Positions 1-7,386 of a stretch of 64,000 bases of DNA are shown here, piece after piece; position 1 is the first letter of the stretch; each line of letters opens with the position of its first letter. Below the pieces are notes generated by a model. That model was not told the DNA's origin, did not search any database, and was given only the letters and a program-made list of their open reading frames with translations. Source of the DNA: Parachlamydiales bacterium (GTDB taxonomy: Bacteria; Chlamydiota; Chlamydiia; Chlamydiales; JABDDJ01); assembly GCA_041671045.1 (NCBI GenBank), contig JBAZCF010000001.1:625630-689629 (forward strand), read 5' to 3'. The position numbers and the translations under genes were made by a program.

Positions 1-1617
1 CTTTTTGAGGGCTTGAAGTTTTCCTATTTCAGACGGCAATTCCTTTAGCCCACACCATTCCATCCATAGGATTTCCAAGTTGGAAAGCTTGAAAATTTCA
101 ACAGGAAAGTTGTTTAGGCTTGTTTGTGAAAGAATCAGTTCACTTAAGGAAGCTAAGTTCCCCATCTCAGGAGGGAGCAGAGAAAGCTCTTTATTTCCTA
201 AAAGCGAAAGACTTTCAAGTTTATTTAGTTTACCCACCTCACTGGGAACATCCTTCAATAAATTATTTTCAAGAACGAGTTTTCTTAGATTTGTTAATCC
301 TCCAATACCTGTAGGAACATAAGTCAGTTTGTTTTTTGAAAGATCTAACTCTTCCAATTCTGGAAGGTTTTCAATCTCATTTTTCAACGAGGATTCCAAC
401 TTAAAAAAAGCGAACACGTTACTTATTACATGCACAGCTCTATTGTAGTAAGTATTTGAGATTTCATTATTGCGAAGATTCAAACACTTTAAATTTTTTA
501 GGCCGTAGACTTCCGTTGGAATACGCTGGAACTTATTGGTCGTTAAAATAAGCTTTGTTAAATGGGACAACCCCTCAAAGCTAGCAGGTAGCGAGGTCAG
601 CTTATTCGATGCCAATTCCAAGGTCTTTAGCGTTGTTAAATGGCACAGCTCTGCAGGAAGTTCAGTTAACTTATTTAATGATAAATTGAGACTTTCCAAA
701 TGGCGTAAATTGCGAATTTCAGAAGGAATACTTTCAATATTGTTATTATATAAATCCAATACTCTTAGGTTTGGAAGAGTACATATCTCATGAGGAAATT
801 CCCCTAAAGAATTATTGTTTAATATCACTTCCTGTAGCTTCTGAAGCTGACCCAAACCCTCCAAACCATTGGAAGAGGTGATGTTGCAATTCATAAGAGT
901 CAAACTTTCCAGATTCGGAAAGCTTCTAAGAATGTCTTTGATACTTTCTGTACTTATACGTCTTACCGAAACGAAAGAAAAATATTTAAGATCTGTAGAA
1001 AATTCCCCGAAAGTAGCGTTCAAACCTTCTAATTTATCAAACCCTAGTCGCGTTAATGGAATTTTATAGCGGTTAATTGCTGCTACAACGACAGCATTAA
1101 CAATTTGTTTCCTGGGTGTTTTGGCTAATAAACATTTAAGAATCGCAACAGCTTCCTCACCCTCTAAAGTGGGGAGGCCTAATTTTTTAATCAGTTTTTT
1201 GTCTGCTTGGTCAAGATCTTTATATTCTTCCAGGCAAAGAAGCTGCCTCTCTTGGTCATCGTTTAATTTCACAATATTTCCAAAAATATCCTTTTCACTT
1301 TCTTCAGTAAGACGGTCCACGATGGGATATAATATCTCCGGAAGTAGCAGATCATTGATCAAAGAGCTAACTTGGTTACCACTTGTTTGCGGTTCAGTTT
1401 TGAGAATATATTTTGCGTATTGGCTATTATGGGTTAATAATTTAATCAATTCGAGTTTTTTGGAAGCCTTGCATTCCAAATTAACATTTTGAAAGATGCT
1501 TTTTATTGTATTTAGTTGTTCTGAGTTAAATGACCTAGTGTAAGGTGTGGATACGAGTGATGAGTGTACAGGAAGTGATACGTCTACTTGTTTAGAAATC
1601 CCACTTATCCCACTCAT
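1..1617 (-). CDS. Leucine-rich-repeat protein, 3' end cut by window edge
   Basis: Reading the minus strand from the ATG at 1617 gives an uninterrupted frame of 539 codons to base 1, so the gene continues off the left edge. An AGAGG ribosome site lies 6 nt upstream of the ATG. Residues 1 to about 225 are a non-repeat N-terminal part containing LLLPEILYPIVDRLTEES, faintly F-box-like. From about residue 228 there are at least ten 23-residue LRRs of the pattern LxxLxxLxLxxNxLxxLPxEI, for example LRHLESLNLSLNKLTELP. Such LRR proteins of environmental chlamydiae are often proposed as effectors acting on the host ubiquitin system; that role is inference here. Open frames on the plus strand across this stretch are antisense shadows. 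Confidence 0.88.
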   Translation of the reverse strand, partial: MSGISGISKQVDVSLPVHSSLVSTPYTRSFNSEQLNTIKSIFQNVNLECKASKKLELIKLLTHNSQYAKYILKTEPQTSGNQVSSLINDLLLPEILYPIVDRLTEESEKDIFGNIVKLNDDQERQLLCLEEYKDLDQADKKLIKKLGLPTLEGEEAVAILKCLLAKTPRKQIVNAVVVAAINRYKIPLTRLGFDKLEGLNATFGEFSTDLKYFSFVSVRRISTESIKDILRSFPNLESLTLMNCNITSSNGLEGLGQLQKLQEVILNNNSLGEFPHEICTLPNLRVLDLYNNNIESIPSEIRNLRHLESLNLSLNKLTELPAELCHLTTLKTLELASNKLTSLPASFEGLSHLTKLILTTNKFQRIPTEVYGLKNLKCLNLRNNEISNTYYNRAVHVISNVFAFFKLESSLKNEIENLPELEELDLSKNKLTYVPTGIGGLTNLRKLVLENNLLKDVPSEVGKLNKLESLSLLGNKELSLLPPEMGNLASLSELILSQTSLNNFPVEIFKLSNLEILWMEWCGLKELPSEIGKLQALKK

Positions 1618-2029
1618 AATTAACCTCTGTTAATTAATCGTTAGCTGTTCTTTATTATAAACTTAATAATTTTATTTTTATAAAGTTATTAAAATTATAA
1701 AAAAGCACCTACTCTATGGAATAAAAAATAGTGATCAGGTTAATGTGTTAATTTTGTGAAAATTCCTTCATAATCCTTAATAATTTAAACTGTCAGTATC
1801 TATCTGCAAGAGATGTGCCATAAATGCCTAAACCTGTCCTAGTATAGGAGTGCGACAATAAATCGCGTTTGCTTCGCAAAATAGAATTGTGGCCATGAAC
1901 ATTACATAACATCTCAATGTATTCACTTAATCTAACCTATAGCATCGCTCTAGGTAACCGAATGCCACTTCTTGCTGCCTAAGACGTATTTCATAAAGGG
2001 TTATCCGAAATACAAATCATTTTCAGCTG
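1618..2029. other. Intergenic stretch, no gene seen
   Basis: About 410 bases between two minus-strand genes. The part next to the LRR start is very AT-rich (about 1620-1760) and should carry its promoter. The rest has short broken frames only and no family that I recognise. Confidence 0.5.
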
Positions 2030-2917
2030 TTATTTGAAATTTACGGAAAGGGGATTGTTTATAACAAAATAAGAAAATTCTACTCCCGATTTCCATCTTG
2101 AATAAAAGCTAATAGGTAAGTAATCAATATCTGCTTCACAAATTCCTTCAAGAAAAAATATTAATGGATCTTTTTTTTGATAGATATCCCAGAAGATTTC
2201 CATTTCTTTTTTATAGATTGAAACTAGATCTAATACTTCGGAAGAGGTGGGATTTCCCATAAATGCTATTGGCTCGCATGGGCAATCTATAGGGGGTGTA
2301 GGCGAAATTACAGCGTAAACATCGGTGCGTAAAAAGAAATGTCCCCATTTTTGCTTTTGATGATTTTCAAAGGCTATTGAACTTTCTTCCCCAAAGCCTA
2401 GTAATACTCCTAATAATACCTGACTATGTTTGATAATTTTTTCAAGAGGTTGCTGGTTTTCTAGTTGTAAAATAAACGATTCATAATTGAAATCTTCTCC
2501 CAGAATGGACTTAAATAGGTTTGATTTTATTTTTAAACAATGTTTTAATGATTTTTTGTTTATGATAAACAAATCAATCACTGTGAAATGTTCATTAGTA
2601 GTTTCGTACCAATTACAAATGAAATTTTCTGAAAATTCTTTTGAATGAAAATTATTCTTTACAAAGTAATTAAAACCTTTTAACCAAAGTCTATCCTCTA
2701 ATAACATGTTCGGACATTCAATTATCCCAACAGAAAGACTAACAGGTTTATTTGAAAAATAAAGAGTATAAGCTGCTTGATTCCATCTAAAGTTTGTTTT
2801 AACAAACTCCTTCATGTAAAAAATTTCTTCAGGAGAAATCTTCTCTAACATGTCATTTATCACACCTCCCCTTAGAGAGGTCGTGAAAAATATTAGAAAT
2901 AAAAGTAATACTTTCAT
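2030..2917 (-). CDS. Exported hypothetical protein
   Basis: A 295-residue protein that I do not recognise. It begins with a clear signal peptide (MKVLLLFLIFFTTSLRGG), so it is probably exported to the periplasm or beyond. No lipobox Cys and no further membrane segment is visible; the rest is a soluble-looking mix rich in aromatic residues and Lys/Glu. Its start overlaps the stop of the upstream 2914-3210 gene by four bases, so the two are probably translationally coupled and work together. Confidence 0.65.
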   Translation of the reverse strand: MKVLLLFLIFFTTSLRGGVINDMLEKISPEEIFYMKEFVKTNFRWNQAAYTLYFSNKPVSLSVGIIECPNMLLEDRLWLKGFNYFVKNNFHSKEFSENFICNWYETTNEHFTVIDLFIINKKSLKHCLKIKSNLFKSILGEDFNYESFILQLENQQPLEKIIKHSQVLLGVLLGFGEESSIAFENHQKQKWGHFFLRTDVYAVISPTPPIDCPCEPIAFMGNPTSSEVLDLVSIYKKEMEIFWDIYQKKDPLIFFLEGICEADIDYLPISFYSRWKSGVEFSYFVINNPLSVNFK

Positions 2918-3210
2918 TTTTGGTGATTGTCAATATTTCTGCAAATCATAGCTTCCTGAACATTTTTACAACCACAAATTGAACATGTCCATACAAAAAA
3001 TCCATTCAATTCATGAAGGGTTGTCCAGTTTCCTTGGTGCAGTACAATGATCCCGTTAGGAGTTGATTGAAGTGCATCTACTTTAAACCAATTATCTAAA
3101 ATGGATAAATATATACCGTCTTCACATGCAATAATCTTTTGGATACTTGAGTCATTATATTCACTTTCAACTTCTGAAGAATGGACATTACCAAAAGAAA
3201 GGCAAATCAT
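2914..3210 (-). CDS. Small exported hypothetical protein, 5' end frameshifted
   Basis: About 98 residues from the ATG at 3210 (a TTG at 3213 is also in frame). The C-terminal part has a CxxC...C pattern (WTCSICGCKNVQEAMICRN) that could bind a metal or form disulfides. The visible frame lacks a good signal peptide. However, an ATG at 3238 with an AGG site 6 nt upstream leads into a T8 run on the coding strand (bases 3226-3233). One extra T there would join MNFFLVTFF to LMICLSFGNVHSSE, a textbook signal peptide. So either the gene has a homopolymer frameshift (mutation, phase variation or sequencing error) or expression needs slippage. No function can be given. Confidence 0.5.
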   Translation of the reverse strand: MICLSFGNVHSSEVESEYNDSSIQKIIACEDGIYLSILDNWFKVDALQSTPNGIIVLHQGNWTTLHELNGFFVWTCSICGCKNVQEAMICRNIDNHQK

Positions 3211-3238
3211 CAAAAAAAAGTAACTAAAAAAAATTCAT

Positions 3239-3577
3239 ATTTAGCCTTTTGTTAAAGTGATTTTTCGTCAAAAGATGGAGAAAGACGTTTTAAAATGCAA
3301 TTAAAATAATTATTAACATTAGATGTGAAAGATTAAATTGCTTAAAGATTTAAATATTGGTTTAAGCTTTATAATGACCACAAAGCATGACATTATCAAT
3401 ACTGTTAAAAGAGATGTGGTCTTAAAACTGCCCTTAGACAATTTTTCATGACTATTTCCGCATAGAATTTTCTTAAATGTCTGAACCAGGAGTGAAGATA
3501 AATCATTTTTAGAATCCCTAACAATCCTTGACTGATATCTGTCAGCACTGTGAAAATACCAAGAGATAAAAGCTGAA
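3239..3577. other. Gap downstream of hipT, no convincing gene
   Basis: About 340 bases between the small exported protein and hipT. Two overlapping minus-strand frames exist (3319-3609 and 3405-3599) that run into the hipT end. Neither has a recognisable domain or a good ribosome site, so I treat the stretch as non-coding or as gene debris. Confidence 0.4.
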
Positions 3578-4501
3578 TCAGACCTCGAGCCTTTGCCATC
3601 GGCTAACAATTAAATTTATATATTTTTTTTGCATAGCGTCCGGTAAAAAACTACTTTTGATTATTTCATACCATTTATTTTGAGATGATTTATACTTTAA
3701 AAATTCATCTTCCAATACTTTTTCGGGTAGTTTTAACCTATCAATTCCAAAATATACAAAAAAAATCTCCTTCGTAAAATTACTTTTTTTACCTTTAAGT
3801 GGTAAGGCTAATTCCTCTACAGTCTTCATAGCAATCGTAGTGTTTATGAGATCGTAACCAGGGCTTAATTCGACCAAGTTATTTTTTCTTATCAAAGAAA
3901 AATTTTTCAAATGCATATCTTCGTTACCGACCAGAAAACTAAAAATCACAAGTCTAAATAGCTTTAATTTTTCTATGAGTGGAAATGTGCAATGCTTTTC
4001 TATAACTGAAGCTACTTTTTCCATGCTCGCTTCGTACTTGGTTTCTCTATCATACCCAAGAAGTTGAGAGAAGTCTTCAATTGCGATTTTTTTGTTGTTA
4101 GATCTATCAAATCTTTTAATAAAATAACTTAATGAGCCATCAATATTGTAAACCATACCATGAAGAGGAACGTCTATACCTACCGATTTGGCTAACCGCA
4201 TGGTAAGGTCTTCATTTTGAGGTAGATCAGCGTATATTTGATGTGGCGGTTTAATGATGTATTTTCCACCATATTCTACAATTTCAAATTCTTCATTTTT
4301 AATATTAAGAATGACGCTAAGTTTAGGTTGTACGCCTTGGATTGATAGCTTTGAAGTTAATTGAGCCGCCATTTGAACAAGCTCAAGCGGTGTATAAGGG
4401 AGATCATTTAAATGCTTCAAAGATCTAGATAATAGTTTCAAGCCGCTGGGTGAATATTTTTGATCTCCACATAATTCATAGGTGATAGGGCATCGATTCA
4501 T
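3578..4501 (-). CDS. hipT: HipT-type serine/threonine kinase toxin
   Basis: A 307-residue HipA-fold kinase lacking the N-terminal subdomain, which is encoded separately just upstream; this is the hallmark of HipBST systems. The Gly-rich loop is KLSIQGVQPKL (residues 51-61), the ATP-binding lysine is in YIIKPP (about 81-86), the catalytic Asp is in GNEDMHLKN (192-200, D195) and the Mg-binding Asp is in GYDLINT (D217). HipA-family kinases phosphorylate translation factors; the E. coli HipT target is TrpS and HipA's is GltX, and the target here is unknown. The loop has one Ser (S53) followed by Gln at the position where, as I recall, E. coli HipT has a second Ser. Start overlaps hipS by 4 nt (ATGA). 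Confidence 0.88.
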   Translation of the reverse strand: MNRCPITYELCGDQKYSPSGLKLLSRSLKHLNDLPYTPLELVQMAAQLTSKLSIQGVQPKLSVILNIKNEEFEIVEYGGKYIIKPPHQIYADLPQNEDLTMRLAKSVGIDVPLHGMVYNIDGSLSYFIKRFDRSNNKKIAIEDFSQLLGYDRETKYEASMEKVASVIEKHCTFPLIEKLKLFRLVIFSFLVGNEDMHLKNFSLIRKNNLVELSPGYDLINTTIAMKTVEELALPLKGKKSNFTKEIFFVYFGIDRLKLPEKVLEDEFLKYKSSQNKWYEIIKSSFLPDAMQKKYINLIVSRWQRLEV

Positions 4502-4809
4502 TTCAATGCCTCAATGGTTACATTTCCCACAACGTCTCCTCCGACAGCAATAAGCTGAGACATTAAGTCCTTTCGATCAATCTTTGTTTGTCTCAATAAG
4601 CCTTCCAACATTATCCCCTCAGGTAATAAGCCCTCAAAAAAAGGTGGAAATCGATCATATTCATAAAGTTCTTTCGTCAGTGGCATTTCTAGAGAAACAG
4701 ACTGACCATTATAATTTTTCAAGTAGATGAAAACGTATTTTTTTCCACGCTCAATTTCATGGAGTTCTCCTGCCGGTATGCCATCCACAAATACTTTAGC
4801 TTTTTTCAT
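4498..4809 (-). CDS. hipS: HipS-like antitoxin (detached HipA N-terminal subdomain)
   Basis: 103 residues that correspond to the N-terminal subdomain 1 of HipA. The diagnostic segment RFPPFFEGLLPEG (about 53-65) and the end GGDVVGNVTI are typical of that domain. In the E. coli HipBST locus the separate HipS protein is the antitoxin that binds and inhibits HipT, with HipB as DNA-binding partner. Here it lies between hipB and hipT with a 14-nt overlap upstream and a 4-nt overlap downstream, so the three are one operon. The inhibitor role is inferred from order and domain split. Confidence 0.85.
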   Translation of the reverse strand: MKKAKVFVDGIPAGELHEIERGKKYVFIYLKNYNGQSVSLEMPLTKELYEYDRFPPFFEGLLPEGIMLEGLLRQTKIDRKDLMSQLIAVGGDVVGNVTIEALK

Positions 4810-5035
4810 TGAGCTTCTCCTTGAATAACAGCATTAGTTGGCTTTGAAATTCCATTTTGATGTTTAATACATGCATAACTTTTAACAGTGAGCTTAATCT
4901 AACAGTCAACTTGCCTTTTTCGATGTCAAAAACAACAGTTTTTCCAATTCCAGCAAGATTCCCAAGCTCAATTTGAGTTAGTCCTCCCTTTTTGCGGTGA
5001 AAGCGAATAATTGCTGCTATTTGAGAAGCGTCCAT
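4796..5035 (-). CDS. hipB: HipB-like HTH antitoxin and operon repressor
   Basis: A 79-residue Xre-family helix-turn-helix protein (MDASQIAAIIRFHRKKGGLT, then QIELGNLAGIGKTVVFDIEKG). It should bind the operator of its own operon and join the HipS-HipT complex. An in-frame TTG at 5155 would add 40 residues. I prefer the ATG at 5035, because those 40 codons contain a perfect 14-bp palindrome that fits an operator in the promoter, and the shorter length matches HipB proteins. No strong Shine-Dalgarno is seen before the ATG. Confidence 0.8.
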   Translation of the reverse strand: MDASQIAAIIRFHRKKGGLTQIELGNLAGIGKTVVFDIEKGKLTVRLSSLLKVMHVLNIKMEFQSQLMLLFKEKLNEKS

Positions 5036-5125
5036 ATATAAAACACCATATTTTGCTGCTATATCAGTAAAAATAGGTCTTTTAAAAATATATGTCACTA
5101 AATTTACTAATTTGTTTACATAATT

Positions 5126-5139
5126 ACCGTTATAACGGT
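5126..5139. promoter_or_regulatory. Palindromic operator of the hip operon
   Basis: ACCGTTATAACGGT is a perfect 14-bp palindrome about 90 nt upstream of the chosen hipB ATG. A second inverted repeat, AGGAT-T-ATCCT, sits at 5164-5174. HipB proteins bind inverted repeats upstream of their operon, so these are the best candidates for autoregulation. Binding itself is inference. Confidence 0.6.
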
Positions 5140-5176
5140 GAAACAGACGTTTCAAAATAGAAAAGGATTATCCTAA

Positions 5177-5599
5177 CTATGATTGCCAAGGCTCTAATAT
5201 TACTGGATGGATAAGGATAGAATAGAGAAAAACGTAAAAGAACCTCTTTTGATTATATTCAAATTGATCCTTGTGAACTCTGGTATGAACACCTTGAATT
5301 GGAATAGCTCCTTGCAAGTATCCATTAATTGAAAATAGTATTTCTCTAAATTGTGTTTCCAAAACAAACGATGTATTATTTGGCATACTTCCAATTGCGA
5401 ATTTCAGTCTTCTTTAAGGTGGCACACGTGATTTATTGACTAATTTTTAATTTTTAAATATACAATACCCACCATTGAAGAAGGACAAATTAAATTAGCC
5501 GATAAGTCACGACTGACCTTTGCATGTCTGACTAAAATGGGATGGGTTTTTGCTGGATTTATGTGGTAATAAGAGTATGAATTTAGTTTTTATTAACGA
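5177..5599. other. Gap with gene debris between hip locus and next gene
   Basis: No intact gene is supported. Minus-strand frames at 5177-5394 have no recognisable family. On the plus strand a short open stretch around 5468-5570 reads TIEEGQIKLADKSRLTFACL and ends in a stop, which looks like the tail of a lost gene. The last part holds the ribosome site of the next gene. Confidence 0.4.
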
Positions 5600-5614
5600 G
5601 TGGGAGTTAATTTT

Positions 5615-6475
5615 ATGGGCATGCTAATTGCTTCTGTAGACAATTTATACAGTGTAAAAGAAGAAGTAAATACGATTGTTAGAACATCTAATGTATTATT
5701 TTCTATGTTCAAGAGTAAAAATGAGATACCCATATTATTACAGGCAATTGATATTATTTTAAGAGATAAAAGAGATGGTTTGGAAAATTTACCTTCAGAA
5801 GTGAAAGAAAAAATAAAGCCTTTGCAACAGATCTATGAAACAATTGCAAGTAACCAGAACTGCATAAAAGTTTTTGACAGGTGTTTGTCCGTAGAAAAAC
5901 AGTTCCTTAAAGATGCTAATAGGTTAGATGAACGTTTATGCGATTATGTGAATGGGATAATATGGAAGAAAGATTGTAGTGAAATTGATGAACGGTATAA
6001 ATTAATTAAATCTTCAGGGATAAGTCACTACCTCTCTTTAGATGATTTTCTTGAATCTGCAATAATCAATACTAACACACACACAATTATTGAAATATTG
6101 GAGTTTATTAAATCTTTAGGGATATTTTCACCAGATTATCTTTACGGAATTATAGGAAGAGAAGCATTAACAAGTCGAGGTGACCCCAATAAATTTAATG
6201 TATGCAATTTAGAGGCTCTTCAAAATTCTATGGCAATTATTAATAAAATTAGTCGACTCATTCCAAATTTCAACAAGAGTCATCTGAAAATGTTGACCGA
6301 CCATACTTTGTGTGGACAGGCTTATTTCGAAGAACAACGTTATCTGTTAGCATACAATGACCAGTTTTTAGATCATTTGCCCCTCGATCAAAAAGAGAAG
6401 ATGAGTAAACCGGATCCATTAGGTCGTTTTCTCTGTTCAAAAAAACGTTTTGAAGAAGTTGTAAAAAATACTTAG
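5615..6475 (+). CDS. Hypothetical protein, mostly helical
   Basis: A protein of about 286 residues with no signal peptide and no motif that I recognise; predicted to be mostly alpha-helical and cytosolic or secreted without a leader. An in-frame GTG at 5600 is possible, but the ATG at 5615 has a GGAG ribosome site 8 nt upstream and is the better start. It stands alone between the hip locus and the Nudix gene. Origin and function unknown. Confidence 0.6.
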   Translation: MGMLIASVDNLYSVKEEVNTIVRTSNVLFSMFKSKNEIPILLQAIDIILRDKRDGLENLPSEVKEKIKPLQQIYETIASNQNCIKVFDRCLSVEKQFLKDANRLDERLCDYVNGIIWKKDCSEIDERYKLIKSSGISHYLSLDDFLESAIINTNTHTIIEILEFIKSLGIFSPDYLYGIIGREALTSRGDPNKFNVCNLEALQNSMAIINKISRLIPNFNKSHLKMLTDHTLCGQAYFEEQRYLLAYNDQFLDHLPLDQKEKMSKPDPLGRFLCSKKRFEEVVKNT

Positions 6476-6506
6476 TGTTTTCCACTTTACAATTTGTTAG
6501 TCTTTT

Positions 6507-6526
6507 CTCGGCCTTAAAGAGCCGAG
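6507..6526 (+). terminator. Hairpin after the hypothetical gene
   Basis: CTCGGC pairs with GCCGAG around an 8-nt loop, about 30 nt past the stop at 6475 and followed by CTTTCG. The stem is short and the T-tract weak, so termination is only plausible. Confidence 0.35.
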
Positions 6527-6558
6527 CTTTCGCGCATTCATAGATAGAGGAAAGAACC

Positions 6559-7002
6559 ATGCATCTACAAGTTGGAGTAAAAGTCTTATTAAAAAATAAT
6601 GAAGGTAAATTTCTTTTGATTTGCCGTTCTGCTGAAAAATATAAAGATGTGCTTCAAAAATGGGATATCCCTGGAGGACGTATTGACCCCGGAAAAACCC
6701 TCATAGATAATTTAGAACGTGAAGTGATGGAAGAAACTAATTTAAGACTAAAGAACAATCCACGTTTAGTTGGTGCTCAGGATATCATTCCTAATAGTGA
6801 AAAACATGTTGTGAGACTGACGTATATTGGTGAGGCAGAAGGTGAATTGCGATTGAGTGAAGAACACACTGAATTTGGATGGTTTGAGCTCAAAGAATTG
6901 CACTCTATGGAAAATCTTGATAAATACCTCCAAGCCTTACTAGCAGACTTAGAAGAAAATGAGACAGATGTTAAAAGTGCGCTAGGAGCAGCAAGTAGCT
7001 AA
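6559..7002 (+). CDS. Nudix hydrolase
   Basis: A 147-residue single-domain Nudix protein that would hydrolyse a nucleoside diphosphate linked to another moiety. The Nudix box spans about 39-62: GGRIDPGKTLIDNLEREVME, with the metal-binding REVMEE intact. The first Glu of the consensus (GX5E) is replaced by Lys, which departs from the canonical box but is outside the catalytic REXXEE. The ribosome site GAGGAAAG is 6 nt before the ATG. Substrate cannot be told; the core IPGG-REVMEE pattern fits NTP or nucleotide-sugar hydrolases. Confidence 0.87.
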   Translation: MHLQVGVKVLLKNNEGKFLLICRSAEKYKDVLQKWDIPGGRIDPGKTLIDNLEREVMEETNLRLKNNPRLVGAQDIIPNSEKHVVRLTYIGEAEGELRLSEEHTEFGWFELKELHSMENLDKYLQALLADLEENETDVKSALGAASS

Positions 7003-7386
7003 CCCCGTTTGAGAGCGTTCACCGCGAGCGCTAACTTATACGGCCCATTCCATTAAGAAAAATCCATCGCACAAGCATGTGAGGAAGATGCCCAAAGCCG
7101 GAATCAAACCTGCGACCTTCGCATTACGAATGCGCCTTATCCGAGCAAAGTCACTGCATCTCACAGTAGCTGACACGAGAGCAGGATAACCCATCTTTTT
7201 TTAAGAGTCTATCGCCATTTGAGGTGACTTTGATTGGTTTGTCGTCCCTGTTTGGTCCAAGGTTGGTCCACAGAAATGGAATGGCTATTGAGGTTATCTC
7301 TTGTTCAGAAAAATGTTGAGTGAATGATTTTCTGAGATACCACCAAAGAATTTAGTAGCATCTCAGAATGTTCTAAAAAGGATGTC
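7003..7386. other. Island edge with tRNA fragment, otherwise non-coding
   Basis: About 380 bases without an intact gene. They hold the tRNA-Thr fragment listed separately. A plus-strand stretch with TTTGGTCCAAGGTTGGTCCA follows it at about 7249-7270. This layout is what is left when an integrated element decays at its attachment site. Confidence 0.5.
7086..7150 (-). pseudogene. 3' fragment of tRNA-Thr(CGU), probable attachment site
   Basis: On the minus strand the sequence contains GCGCATTCGTAATGCGAAGG (anticodon arm with anticodon CGT), then GTCGCAGGTTTGATTCCGGC (variable and T arm), then TTTGGGC. It closely resembles the 3' two-thirds of bacterial tRNA-Thr(CGU) such as E. coli thrW, a known integration target. 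The D arm is only partly there (GCTCGGATAAGGC), no matching 5' acceptor strand is found, and the T stem carries a mismatch. So it is not a working tRNA; a copied att core is the best reading. Confidence 0.65.

Noticed and set aside
80..1492. Several plus-strand open frames of 64-123 codons at the left end
   Set aside because: They lie antisense to the continuous minus-strand LRR gene, have no domain and no ribosome sites.
1840..1870. Possible shared insertion-sequence end between 1.85 kb and 42.59 kb (TATAGGAGT)
   Set aside because: Only about nine bases match, too little to call a repeat.
3319..3609. A 96-codon minus-strand frame at the end of hipT
   Set aside because: It overlaps hipT and another frame, lacks a ribosome site and has no recognisable domain.
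5177..5394. Overlapping minus-strand frames upstream of hipB
   Set aside because: They overlap each other and the inverted repeat at 5164-5174, and show no known family; possible debris only.
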